From contig CP086683.1 in assembly GCA_030544685.1 (NCBI GenBank), positions 124,001 to 188,000 of the forward strand: 64,000 bases of DNA, written 5' to 3'. Both the position numbers and the translations under genes were made by a program. Numbering within the stretch: the stretch's first letter is position 1; every line of letters starts with the position of its first letter. Positions 7,796 through 17,067 of this stretch are shown here, one piece after another. Under the pieces are notes generated by a model. The model searched no databases and had not been told where the DNA came from. It was given only the letters and a program-made list of their open reading frames with translations. This DNA is from Pseudomonas sp. B21_DOA. GTDB lineage: Bacteria; Pseudomonadota; Gammaproteobacteria; Pseudomonadales; Pseudomonadaceae.

Positions 7796-8871
7796 GTTTC
7801 GATTCCCAAGCCTACGCCGAACAACTCGAAGCCAAGGTCACGCGCTTGCGTGATCTGCTGGCGCCGTTCGATGCACCCGCGCCGACGGTGTTTGATTCGC
7901 CGTTGCAGAACTTCCGCCTGCGCGCCGAATTCCGCCTGTGGCGCGAGGGCGGCGAACGGCATTACGCGATGTTCTCTCAGGACGACAAGCGCACGCCGAT
8001 CCTCATCGAGCAATTCCCGATTGCCAGCCTGCGCATCAACCAGTTGATGCCGCAGTTGAAGGCTGCGTGGCAGGCCAGTTCGGCGCTGAGCCACAAGCTG
8101 TTCCAGGTCGAATTCCTGACCACGCTGGCCGGCGACGCGATGATCACCCTGTGCTATCACCGTCCGCTGGACGAGCACTGGCACGCGGCAGCCACTCAGT
8201 TGTCGGCGGATCTGGGCGTGAGCATCATCGGCCGCTCCAAAGGCAAGCGCGAAGTGCTCGGTCAGGACTATGTCGTCGAGAAACTCGAAGTCGGCGGCCG
8301 CACCTTCAGCTATCGCCAGCCCGAAGGCGCGTTCACCCAGCCCAACGGCACGGTGAACCAGAAGATGCTCAATTGGGCATACGAAGCCTTGGGCGATCGC
8401 AGCGACGATCTGCTCGAGCTGTACTGCGGCAACGGTAACTTCACCCTGCCGCTGGCGACTCGCGTGCGCAAAGTGCTCGCCACCGAAATCAGCAAGACTT
8501 CGGTCAACGCGGCCCTGAGCAATCTCAGCGACAACGCTGTGGATAACGTCACGCTGGTGCGTTTGTCCGCCGAGGAACTGACCGAAGCGCTCAACGAAGT
8601 GCGCCCGTTCCGTCGCCTGCACGGCATCGATCTGAAGAGCTACGAATTCGGCAGCGTCTTCGTCGACCCACCGCGCGCCGGCATGGACCCGGACACCTGC
8701 GAACTGACCCGGCGCTTCGACAATATCCTCTACATCTCCTGCAACCCGGACACCCTGGCGGCCAACATCGCCCAGTTGCATGACACCCACCGCATTACCA
8801 AGTGCGCATTGTTCGACCAGTTCCCGTGGACCCATCACATGGAATCCGGTGTGTTGCTGACCCGGCGTTGA
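7792..8871 (+). CDS. trmA: tRNA (uracil-5-)-methyltransferase TrmA
   Basis: Makes 5-methyluridine at position 54 of the tRNA T-loop using S-adenosylmethionine. The 359-residue length matches the family. Landmarks are [17 protein letters not shown] (SAM site, near residue 205), VDPPRAGMD (near residue 288), the catalytic Cys317 in YISCNPDT, and the base Glu in HHMESGVLL near the C-terminus. The start overlaps the permease stop, and a hairpin terminator follows the stop by about 20 bases. Confidence 0.98.
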   Translation: MSFDSQAYAEQLEAKVTRLRDLLAPFDAPAPTVFDSPLQNFRLRAEFRLWREGGERHYAMFSQDDKRTPILIEQFPIASLRINQLMPQLKAAWQASSALSHKLFQVEFLTTLAGDAMITLCYHRPLDEHWHAAATQLSADLGVSIIGRSKGKREVLGQDYVVEKLEVGGRTFSYRQPEGAFTQPNGTVNQKMLNWAYEALGDRSDDLLELYCGNGNFTLPLATRVRKVLATEISKTSVNAALSNLSDNAVDNVTLVRLSAEELTEALNEVRPFRRLHGIDLKSYEFGSVFVDPPRAGMDPDTCELTRRFDNILYISCNPDTLAANIAQLHDTHRITKCALFDQFPWTHHMESGVLLTRR

Positions 8872-8890
8872 TTGCCTGTAGCTGATACGG

Positions 8891-8918
8891 AAAAGCCGTC
8901 GTGATTGACGGCTTTTTT
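8891..8918 (+). terminator. Intrinsic terminator after trmA
   Basis: AAAAGCCGTC pairs with GACGGCTTTT around a short loop, followed by a T run. It ends the permease-trmA transcript just before the quinate-cluster promoter. Confidence 0.9.
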
Positions 8919-8978
8919 GTGGGAATCTTTGATCCGTGCGATCACCGAACACAAAACGCCTTGGTCATTTCCCGCCAA

Positions 8979-9008
8979 TTGACCGATGTAACCATCTAGT
9001 ACATTTTA
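8979..9008 (+). promoter_or_regulatory. aroQ-aroE promoter with candidate TetR operator
   Basis: A TTGACC -35-like box at 8979 and TACATT at 9000 (spacing 15, rather short) suggest the promoter. Between and over them lies TAACCATCTAGTACATTTTA at 8989-9008. Sixteen of these 20 bases recur in the same orientation relative to transcription upstream of quiC. A repressor bound here would block the -10 region. Confidence 0.6.
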
Positions 9009-9065
9009 CCTCCACAGGCTGAACCCTCTCGGCCAATACCAAAAATAATAAGTGGAGTTGCCCCC

Positions 9066-9504
9066 ATGCCCCTATCGTTCTGGTGCTTAACGGCCCGAAC
9101 CTGAACCTGCTCGGCACGCGTGAGCCGGCGACTTATGGTCATGAAACCCTGGCGGATATTTCCGCGTTGTGTGGTCGCGCGGCTGACGAGTTCGGCCTGT
9201 CTGTGGAATTTCGCCAGACCAATCATGAAGGCGAGCTGCTCGACTGGATTCACGCCGCGCGCGATCGTTGTGCCGGGATCGTGATCAATCCGGCGGCGTG
9301 GACGCATACGTCGGTGGCGATTCGCGATGCCTTGGTCGCCAGTGAATTACCGGTGATCGAGGTGCACCTGTCCAACGTGCATGCCCGCGAGCCGTTCCGT
9401 CATCACTCGTTTGTTTCCGGCATTGCCACGGCGGTGATGTGCGGGTTCGGCAGCCATGGCTATCGCCTGGCGCTGGAGCATTTCAGTCAGCGGTTGCGGG
9501 GTGA
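9066..9504 (+). CDS. aroQ: Type II 3-dehydroquinate dehydratase of the quinate cluster, with two 1-base deletions
   Basis: Converts 3-dehydroquinate to 3-dehydroshikimate. The motifs are those of type II dehydroquinases: [18 protein letters not shown] with the catalytic Tyr, [16 protein letters not shown], and [15 protein letters not shown] with the catalytic His. The ATG at 9066 gives the expected N-terminus (M-P-P-I-V-L-V before LNGPN) only if one C is added to the run 9069-9072. A second missing G in 9498-9501 would end it at RLRG on the TGA at 9502, giving the usual 146 residues; otherwise the frame runs to 9598 with an unrelated tail. Its location beside quinate genes points to a catabolic isozyme. 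Confidence 0.85.
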
Positions 9505-9509
9505 AGGCC

Positions 9510-10364
9510 ATGTCACGTTCCAGAGTGATACTCGCCGGGCTGATCGGCGCGGGAATTCAGGCTTCGCGCACGCCGGCACTGCACGAACACGAGGGTGATG
9601 CGCAGGGCCTGCGTTATCTGTACCAGCTCATCGACCTCGATCAATTGCACCTCGACAGCACGGCTCTACCCAACTTGCTGCAAGCGGCGGAGCGGATGAA
9701 TTACACCGGACTGAACATTACCTTCCCGTGCAAACAGGCGGTCATCCCGCTGCTTGATGAGTTGTCGCCGGAAGCCCGCGGCATCGGCGCGGTGAACACC
9801 GTGGTGCTGAAGGACGGCAAGCGTGTCGGCCACAACACCGATTGCCTCGGTTTCGCCGAGGGTTTTCGCCGGGGTCTGACAGACGCTGCCCGTGAACGCG
9901 TCGTCCAGATGGGCGCCGGTGGCGCTGGCGCGGCGGTGGCCCACGCACTGCTCAGCGAAGGCGTACGGCAATTGACGATTTTTGATGTCGACCGCGAGCG
10001 TGCCGAGAGCCTGGCGAACAACCTGAATCAACATTTCGGCCCCGGTCGCGCGCAGGCCGGACTGGATTTGCCCGGGGCACTGGCGCAGGCCGAGGGTCTG
10101 GTCAACACCACGCCGATGGGCATGGCCAAGCTGCCGGGTTCACCGGTGCCGGCCGGGTTATTGCGCCAGGCAATGTGGGTCGCGGAGATCGTGTATTTCC
10201 CGCTGGAAACCGAACTGCTGCGCGACGCCCGCGCGTTGGGTTGCCACACGCTGGATGGCGGCAACATGGCGGTGTTTCAGGCGGTAAAGGCCTTTGAACT
10301 GTTCAGCGGCGTGGCGGCGGATGCGCAGCGCATGCTTGAGCATTTTCAGAGCATGAATGCCTGA
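9510..10364 (+). CDS. aroE: Quinate/shikimate dehydrogenase, AroE family
   Basis: A 284-residue NAD(P)-dependent dehydrogenase of the shikimate-dehydrogenase fold, predicted to oxidise quinate and/or shikimate. The substrate domain has [17 protein letters not shown] with the catalytic Lys, near residue 70. NTDCLGF supplies the partner Asp. The nucleotide domain has [13 protein letters not shown] near residue 135. The PCKQ form of the Lys motif is typical of catabolic quinate/shikimate dehydrogenases rather than biosynthetic AroE, which supports the cluster assignment. It begins five bases after the repaired aroQ stop and is cotranscribed with it. Confidence 0.88.
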   Translation: MSRSRVILAGLIGAGIQASRTPALHEHEGDAQGLRYLYQLIDLDQLHLDSTALPNLLQAAERMNYTGLNITFPCKQAVIPLLDELSPEARGIGAVNTVVLKDGKRVGHNTDCLGFAEGFRRGLTDAARERVVQMGAGGAGAAVAHALLSEGVRQLTIFDVDRERAESLANNLNQHFGPGRAQAGLDLPGALAQAEGLVNTTPMGMAKLPGSPVPAGLLRQAMWVAEIVYFPLETELLRDARALGCHTLDGGNMAVFQAVKAFELFSGVAADAQRMLEHFQSMNA

Positions 10365-10380
10365 ACAATAGGGTAACTCT

Positions 10381-10473
10381 TGTGGGAGCGAGCCTGCTCG
10401 CGAAGGCGTTGGGTCAGTCAACGAACATGGCGACTGACACACCGCTTTCGCGAGCAGGCTCGCTCCCACAGGG
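10381..10473. repeat. Paired REP element, GTGGGAGCGAGCCTGCTCGCGAA family
   Basis: Two inverted copies point toward each other across about 40 bases. The pair sits between the convergent aroE and tetR genes and can form a long hairpin that may also separate the two transcripts. Confidence 0.9.
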
Positions 10474-10481
10474 ACATCGAG

Positions 10482-11157
10482 TCAGGCCTTCAGGTAGCGC
10501 AACACCGACTCGCAGATCATCTCGCGATGACGCTGTTTGATGGTTTCATCCGGCAGGTCGATCTGGAAGATTTCCCCAGCGTGTGGCGGTTCGACACGCG
10601 ATAGAAGCAGAACGAACTGATCAGCAGGTGCACGTCCAGCGCATCGATGCCACGCCGGAACACACCCTCGTCCGCCCCCGTTGCAGAATCCCGCCCAAGG
10701 TATCGAGGATCGTGTTGTTCAGCGCCTTGATCGCATCGGAACGCTTCACGTATTCGGCGTTGTGGATGTTTTCGATGCTGACGATGCGCACGAAATCGAC
10801 GTTGCGGTCATGGTGATCGAAGGTGAATTCCACCAGTCGGCGGATCGCCAGTTCGGGCGGCAATTCGTCCAGATGCAGGCGGTTTTCCGTGCTGCGGATA
10901 TCGCCGTAAAGTTTCTCCAGCACCTCGACATACAACTGCTCCTTGCTGCCGAAGTAGTAATAAATCATGCGCTTGGAGGTGTGAATGCGCTCGGCGATCG
11001 CGTCGACGCGGGCGCCGGACAGGCCCTGCTGGACGAACTCGACGATCGCCTCCTGCAGGATGTTCTCGCGGGTCTTTTCCGGGTTGTTCTTGCGACTCTT
11101 GCGCGGCACTGCGTCGGACTCGACAGCAGCGGCGGAAAGTTCTGAATTCATGGTCAT
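10482..11157 (-). CDS. TetR-family regulator, likely repressor of the quinate genes, with two 1-base deletions
   Basis: About 225 residues. The N-terminal DNA-binding domain is intact: TRENILQEAIVEFVQQG, then the helix-turn-helix RIHTSKRMIYYYFGSKEQLY around residues 60-80. The C-terminal ligand domain breaks at the C runs 10675-10679 and 10574-10577 (G runs in the gene). Adding one base to each restores a protein ending in ESVLRYLKA at 10482. It lies downstream of quiC in the same direction, so it is probably cotranscribed, and it is the obvious candidate to bind the repeated sites at 8989 and 13256. The inducer (shikimate, quinate or protocatechuate) is unknown. Confidence 0.85.
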
Positions 11158-11259
11158 CGCGGGCTCACGGCCATCACTGCACAAGCTGGCGATTATGGGC
11201 CGCGCGGGACAGTGAAGGAAGCCGCGCAGCCCGTGTTTGATCCCGCGTTTACGAATTCC

Positions 11260-13161
11260 CTACAACTTCGCCTGACGCACCGCGCCACTGCGCGATTTAG
11301 CCATCGCCGCCAGCCTGACGGCAACGTTGGCCGCGCCATAACCAGCGTAACCGTTCTTGCGCTGGATGATCTCGAAGAAGAAACGTCCCTCGAACGGCTC
11401 GGTGTAAACATGAAACAACTCGCCGCCCTGGGCATCACGGTCGTAGAGGACGTTGTAATAGGCCAGCTCGCTGAGAAACTCATCGTCGAAATCGAAGCGC
11501 GCCGCGAGGTCGTCGTAATAGTTCAGCGGGATGTCGAGCAGTGGCACGCCGGCTTCTTTGGCGCGACTGACCTGGGCGAAGATGTCGGCACAATCGAAGG
11601 CAATGTGGTGCACACCGGAGCCGCGATAACTCGATAGCGCATGAGAAATGGCGGTATTGCGGTTCTCGGAAATGTTCAGCGGCAAACGGATCGAACTGTC
11701 GCGGCTGCGCAGTGCGCGGCTCTTCACCAGGCCGTACGGATCGGGCAAGACCACTTCATCGTCGGCCTCGAAGTCCAGCAGGCTTTTATAGAACAGCACC
11801 CAACTGTCGAGGCTGTCGGCCGGCAACGCCATTGCCATGTGATCGATACGCTTGAGGCCGCCGCCGGCCTGCACGTCGGGCAACAGATTGAAATCGGTGC
11901 CGTAAACGTCGGCGTCTTCATCGACCAGATAAATCAGGCTGCCGTCCGGTGCGCGCACCGCCGCCAGTTCCAGTTCATTCGGCCCGACCAGCCCGCGATA
12001 GGGCTGCCCCTTGTAAGCGACGGCGCGGGCCAGCGCACTGGCGCTGTCCTTGACCCGCACGGCCGTGGCGCACAGCGACGGGCCGTGGGCTTCGAAAAAG
12101 CTGTGGGCGAACGAATACGGCTCGGAGTTGAGGATCAGGTTGATATCGCCCTGACGCAGCAGGCTGACGCTCTTGGAGCGATGCTGCCCGGCCTTGGCAA
12201 AGCCGAGACGTTGCAGCCAGTGACTGAGCTTCGCGCCCAGCGCTTCGTCGACGGCAAATTCGAGAAATTCAACGCCGTTGTATTCGCTGGCCGGCGGCGT
12301 TTCGAAAAGAATTTCACGGTTGGCCACCGGCGTCGCTTCCTGCTCGAGACGCTGACGGGTCTTCTCTTCCAGATACAGCAGCGAACGCAAACCGTCGGCG
12401 GCATTGGCCCGTGGCGGCGCGGCGCGGAAGCCGTCGTTGAAAATCTCCAGCGACAGCGGCCCGGTATAGCCACTCTTGATGATCGGCGCGAGAAAGCCCG
12501 GCAGGTCGAATTCGCCCTGCCCCGGGAAGCAACGGAAATGCCGGCTCCACTCCAGCACATCCATGGCCAGGATCGGCGCGTCGGCCATTTGCACGAAGAA
12601 GATCTTGTCGCCGGGAATATCGGCGATTGCGCTGGGATCGCCTTTCAGCGACAGGGTATGGAAGCTGTCGAGCAACACACCGAGGCTCGGGTGATCAGCC
12701 TGACGGACGATGTCCCAGACCTGTTGATAAGTATTGACGTGACGGCCCCACGCCAGCGCTTCGTAACCGATGCGCAAGCCACGGGCGCCGGCGCGTTCGG
12801 CCAGCAGGCGCAAATCATCGACGAGGATTTGTTGATCGCCGACACTGTCCGGCGAGGCGTTGCTGCAGACCAGCACCAAGTCGGTGCCAAGTTCCTGCAT
12901 CAGATCGAATTTGCGCTCGGCGCGCTCGAGATTGCGCACCAGGCGATCGCGGCGGCAGCCTTCGAAGTCACGGAACGGCTGAAACAGGGTGATGGCGATG
13001 CCGAGATCGACGCACATCTGTTTGATTTCACGCGGACTGCCGTCGTAGTACAGGAGGTCGTTTTCGAAAATCTCCACGCCGTCGAACCCGGCGGCGGCAA
13101 TGGCTTCGAGTTTTTCCGGCAGGGTGCCGCTCAAGGAAACGGTGGCAATGGAACGCTGCAT
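11260..13161 (-). CDS. quiC: 3-Dehydroshikimate dehydratase QuiC, fused to an HPPD-like VOC domain
   Basis: A 633-residue two-domain enzyme. Residues 1-280 are a sugar-phosphate-isomerase-like TIM barrel that dehydrates 3-dehydroshikimate to protocatechuate; metal-binding acidic and His residues lie in VLLDSFHTLS and SLEIFND. Residues from about 295 form a VOC module homologous to 4-hydroxyphenylpyruvate dioxygenase. The HPPD facial triad looks complete: His441 in RIDHMAMAL, His519 in GVHHIAFDC and Glu597 in FFFEIIQRK. This fusion matches the pseudomonad QuiC1 type. It heads a minus-strand operon with the tetR gene, and a candidate operator lies about 95 bases before its start. Confidence 0.95.
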   Translation of the reverse strand: MQRSIATVSLSGTLPEKLEAIAAAGFDGVEIFENDLLYYDGSPREIKQMCVDLGIAITLFQPFRDFEGCRRDRLVRNLERAERKFDLMQELGTDLVLVCSNASPDSVGDQQILVDDLRLLAERAGARGLRIGYEALAWGRHVNTYQQVWDIVRQADHPSLGVLLDSFHTLSLKGDPSAIADIPGDKIFFVQMADAPILAMDVLEWSRHFRCFPGQGEFDLPGFLAPIIKSGYTGPLSLEIFNDGFRAAPPRANAADGLRSLLYLEEKTRQRLEQEATPVANREILFETPPASEYNGVEFLEFAVDEALGAKLSHWLQRLGFAKAGQHRSKSVSLLRQGDINLILNSEPYSFAHSFFEAHGPSLCATAVRVKDSASALARAVAYKGQPYRGLVGPNELELAAVRAPDGSLIYLVDEDADVYGTDFNLLPDVQAGGGLKRIDHMAMALPADSLDSWVLFYKSLLDFEADDEVVLPDPYGLVKSRALRSRDSSIRLPLNISENRNTAISHALSSYRGSGVHHIAFDCADIFAQVSRAKEAGVPLLDIPLNYYDDLAARFDFDDEFLSELAYYNVLYDRDAQGGELFHVYTEPFEGRFFFEIIQRKNGYAGYGAANVAVRLAAMAKSRSGAVRQAKL

Positions 13162-13255
13162 GTTTCAACTCCCGTTTGGAGACGGCGGCTGCGTGAGCCG
13201 CGCCGCTTTTATAGGATGAGCAAATTATTGGCTGCATCCCTGCGCGCAGCAAATT

Positions 13256-13277
13256 TAAAGTGTACTACCCGGTTAGT
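13256..13277 (-). promoter_or_regulatory. Candidate TetR operator in the quiC/MFS divergent region
   Basis: On the minus strand 13275-13256 reads TAACCGGGTAGTACACTTTA, sharing TAACC, TAGTACA and TTTA with the aroQ site. The core ACTACCCGGTTAGT (13264-13277) is palindromic at 12 of 14 positions, a normal form for a TetR-family site. Its position 95-115 bases before quiC suits control of quiC; it could also act on the divergent transporter gene. Confidence 0.6.
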
Positions 13278-13436
13278 TTTGCGTGCGATTATCGAACACT
13301 AAGGCGATTTGGCGAATTGACGATTTTTTGTTCACTGCCCAACATCGGTTGCACATCGAGTCCGGCCACTAACCACCGGGCAAGGTGTTCGACAGAAAAG
13401 AACACCAAATAACAAATCCAAAAACGGGTGGAACAC

Positions 13437-14773
13437 ATGATTCCTTCACAGACTTCCCGCATGGCTCCGGCCATGAGCACTGCCACGGGTGGCATTGGCG
13501 ACAAGATCCGCGGCGCCATGGCCGTCGGCAAGACCCGCTGGGGCATGCTGGCGCTGGTGTTTTTGCCACCACCCTCAACTACATCGACCGCGCCGCCCTC
13601 GGCGTCATGCAGCCAATCCTCGCCAAGGAAATGAGCTGGACGGCGATGGACTACGCCAACATCAACTTCTGGTTTCAGGTCGGCTACGCGATCGGGTTTG
13701 TCCTGCAGGGACGTTTGATCGACCGGGTCGGCGTCAAGCGCGTGTTCTTCTGCGCGGTGCTGCTCTGGAGCCTGGCCACCGGTGCCCATGGCCTGGCGAC
13801 CTCAGCGGTCGGCTTCATGGTCTGCCGCTTTATCCTCGGCCTGACGGAAGCGGCCAACTATCCGGCCTGCGTGAAGACCACGCGCCTGTGGTTCCCGGCC
13901 GGTGAACGTGCAGTCGCTACCGGCATTTTCAACGCCGGCACCAACGTCGGCGCGATGTTCACGCCGATGCTGCTGCCTCTGGTCCTGCATGTGTGGGGCT
14001 GGCAAGCGGCGTTCCTGTGCATGGCGGCACTCGGCGGCATCTGGCTGCTGTTCTGGGGCTTGAAGTATTTCAATCCGGAAGATCACCCGACGGTGAAACA
14101 GTCGGAGCTCGATTACATCCAGCAGCAAGTCGAACCGGAACAGGCCCGCGTGCCGTTCAGCAAGATCCTGCGCATGCGCGGCACCTGGGCCTTCGCCCTC
14201 GCCTACTCGCTGACCGCGCCGGTGTTCTGGTTCTATCTGTACTGGCTGCCGCCGTTTCTCAATCAGCAATACAACCTCGGCATCAACGTGACGCAGATGG
14301 GTATTCCGCTGATCATCATTTACGTGACGGCTGACTTCGGCAGTGTCGGCGGCGGGATTCTGTCCTCGTTCCTGATCGGTCGCGGCATGAACTCGATCAA
14401 GGCGCGACTGCTGTCGATGCTGCTGTTTGCCTGCTGCATCATCGGCGTGGTCATGGCCGCCGGCTCGGCGAATCTGTGGGTGGCGGTGGCGGCGATCTCG
14501 CTGGCAATCGGCGCGCATCAGGCCTGGACCGCGAATATCTGGAGCCTGGTGATGGACTACACGCCCAAGCACATGATGAGCACGGTGTTCGGCTTCGGCG
14601 GCATGTGCGCGGCGATCGGCGGGATGTTCATGACCCAGATCGTTGGCCACATCCTCACCGTCACCAACAACAACTACACGGTGCTGTTCACGCTGATCCC
14701 GGCGATGTACTTCCTCGCGCTGACGTGGATGTACTTCATGGCACCGCGCAAGATTCCGACTGTCAGCGAATAA
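13437..14773 (+). CDS. MFS transporter of the anion:cation symporter family, likely quinate/shikimate uptake, with a 1-base deletion
   Basis: About 445 residues with twelve membrane helices. Family signatures are TTLNYIDRAALGVMQP in helix 1, LQGRLIDRVGVKRVF after helix 2 and GLTEAANYPACVKTTRLWFP after helix 4, all typical of the hexuronate/aromatic-acid symporter group. The substrate is inferred from the neighbours: quinate, shikimate or dehydroshikimate. The frame breaks in the T run 13560-13564; one extra T joins KTRWGMLALVFF to ATTLNYIDR. The ATG at 13437 is preceded by GGGTGG, and a GTG at 13428 is the alternative. It is divergent from quiC. Confidence 0.85.
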
Positions 14774-14792
14774 TCCCGCTACACACATCAAC

Positions 14793-14886
14793 CCTGTGGG
14801 AGCGAGCTCGCTCGCGAAGGCGTCAAGTCAGCCAACTAACAGGCTGACGGGCACACCGCTTTCGCGAGCAAGCTCGCTCCCACAGG
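14793..14886. repeat. Paired REP element, GTGGGAGCGAG family
   Basis: Two inverted copies face each other between the convergent MFS and EamA genes; the left copy is a shorter GAGCTCGCTCGCG variant. Confidence 0.9.
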
Positions 14887-14915
14887 TTCTCCCAAAGGCC
14901 CAAGGCGTTTGCTGA

Positions 14916-15793
14916 TCAGCGCCGGCTCTGTTGCCAAGCCGCCGCCAATCCGCTGCAACAGATCACCGCGATACCAATCACTGTCAACCCGCTCGGGGTG
15001 TGATTGAACAGCAGCCAGCCCAACAACCCGGCAAAGACGATCTGGCAATAGCCGAACGGCGCCAGCAATGCCGGTGCGGCGTGACGGAAGGCCTGGGTCA
15101 GGAACAGATGCGCCGTCATCCCGCAACTGCCCAGCGCCAGCATCAGCGCGGCGTGAGTCAACGTCGGCACTTGCCAGAAGAACGGCACCAGCGCGCTCAT
15201 CACCAGGGTATTGCACAGGCCGGCAAAGAAGTTGCTGGAGGTCGGGCTGTCCACTTCGGCAAGCTTGCGCGTCAGCAGTTGGTAGAAGCAGAAAAACAGC
15301 GCCGAGCAGAACGGCAGCAGGATCGCCGGGGTGAACAGCTCGCCACCCGGGTGGACGATGATCAGCACGCCGATGAAACCGCAGATCACCGCAATCCACT
15401 GCCCGCGCGTGACCCGTTCCTTGAGCAGCGGCACCGACAATGCGGTGACCAACACTGGCGCGAGAAAGTTGACCGCCGTGGCTTCCGCCAGCGGGATGTA
15501 CAACAGCGCCGTGGTGAAAAACAGGCTGGTGCCGAGCAGGCATAGGGCTCGGGCGAGCTGCCATAACGGTTTTTGGTGCGCAGAACGCGCAATCCGGACT
15601 GCGGCAGGAAAATCCCTGCCATCAACAAGGTGTGCACCACATAGCGCGCCCACACCACCATCACGATCGGATAAAAACCGGAGAGGTATTTCGACAACGC
15701 GTCGTGGCTGGAAAACAGGAACGTCGCCACGACAATCAGCAGGATCCCCTTGAAGGGCTGGTTGACACCGGAGAGCGGGGTGCTGACGGTCAT
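14916..15793 (-). CDS. EamA/DMT-family transporter, with a 1-base deletion
   Basis: An inner-membrane protein of about 292 residues with ten predicted helices in two EamA repeats, of the drug/metabolite transporter superfamily. The substrate cannot be told from sequence. The first repeat begins FKGILLIVVATFLFSSHDAL; the second carries FTPAILLPFCSALFFCFYQL. The frame breaks at the T run 15570-15574 (an A run in the gene); one extra base joins VLRTKK to PLWQLARALCLLGTS. I start at MTVSTPLSG (15793), though the ribosome-binding site is weak. Confidence 0.85.
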
Positions 15794-16183
15794 TGGCAAT
15801 CTCTGAAAAAAATCCGGGCGAGCGTTCGCGCTGGCGGCAATCGTTGTGACAATCATAGTCGGCTGAGCTTTCAGCAACCGCACAGGTTGCACTCTTCTTC
15901 GCCGGGAAACCGCCGCCAGGCAAAACCTTGAGGCAAGATTCCCGCCACTTCGGCGCCCGGCCAGTGTGCAACATCACAGACTGCCGTCGAAACAGCGGGT
16001 TCATGAATTCGACGGAAGAAATTCCACTCGGGATTGAATTCACGGCCCGCTCGACCGTCAATACCAGGCCCGCACCATGTGGGCGCGTGTGCATGGACGG
16101 ACGACCGGACTGGCGCCACACTCACACAGCGGCAACACTCATCACCAGCAGATTCATCACCGGCAATAAAAGAGGATTCCCAC

Positions 16184-17067
16184 ATGCTATGGAAAAAGGC
16201 CGACGCAGTGACAACGTCGTCGACGCCCGGGGTGATGATGCCGGCGGTGGCGGCGGCATGCGCTTCGGTGGCGGCAAGGGCCTGAGCCTGACCGCTATTG
16301 TGCTGATTGTCGGCATCGGCTGGCTCACCGGCCAGGACCCGATGCAGATTCTCGGCCAGTTGACCGGGCAGATGGAGCAACCGGCGCCCTCCTCGCAAAC
16401 CCGCCAGGCGCCACCGGCCAATGATGAACAGGCCGAATTCGTCCGCTCGATTCTCGGCGACACCGAAGACACTTGGGGTCCGATCTTCCAGCAGGCCGGA
16501 CGCCAATACAAAGACCCGACACTGGTGCTGTTCAGCAATCGGGTGAACTCCGCGTGCGGCATGGCCACTTCTGCCACCGGCCCGTTCTACTGCCCGGCCG
16601 ACCAGAAGGTCTATCTGGACATGACCTTCTTTCAGGAAATGTCGCAGCGCTTCAAAGCCGCTGGCGATTTCGCTCAGGCTTACGTGATTGCGCACGAAGT
16701 CGGCCACCATGTGCAGACGCTGCTGGGCGTCTCGGCGAAGATGCAGGCGGCGCGTCAGCAAGGCCGGCAGATGGAGGGCGACGGCGGCTTGCTGGTTCGT
16801 CAGGAATTGCAGGCCGACTGTCTCGCCGGCGTCTGGGCGTATAACGCGCAGAAACGCCTGAACTGGCTGGAACCGGGCGACATCGAGGAAGCCTTGAACG
16901 CCGCCAACGCCATCGGCGATGATCGCTTGCAGCAACAGGGTCAGGGCCGTGTGGTCCCGGACTCGTTTACCCACGGTACGTCAGCGCAAAGGGTGCGCTG
17001 GTTCAAAACCGGATTCGCGCAAGGCCAGGTAAGCCAGTGCGACACCTTCGCGGCGAAAACCCTGTAA
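16184..17067 (+). CDS. YpfJ-family neutral zinc metallopeptidase, with a 1-base deletion
   Basis: A 294-residue membrane-anchored protein with a zincin motif. The N-terminus MLWKKGRRSDNVVDARGDD is family-specific and is followed by one helix (LSLTAIVLIVGIGWLTG). The catalytic HEVGHH motif lies near residue 170 in VIAHEVGHHVQTLLGV, with a downstream QELQADCLAG segment giving the third ligand. The frame breaks in the A run 16193-16197, ten bases after the ATG. AGAGGATT precedes the start. The stop directly abuts the ATG of the next gene, so the two are cotranscribed. Its substrate is not known. Confidence 0.88.

Noticed and set aside
11641..13302. A 553-codon plus-strand frame
   Set aside because: Shadow of quiC on the other strand.
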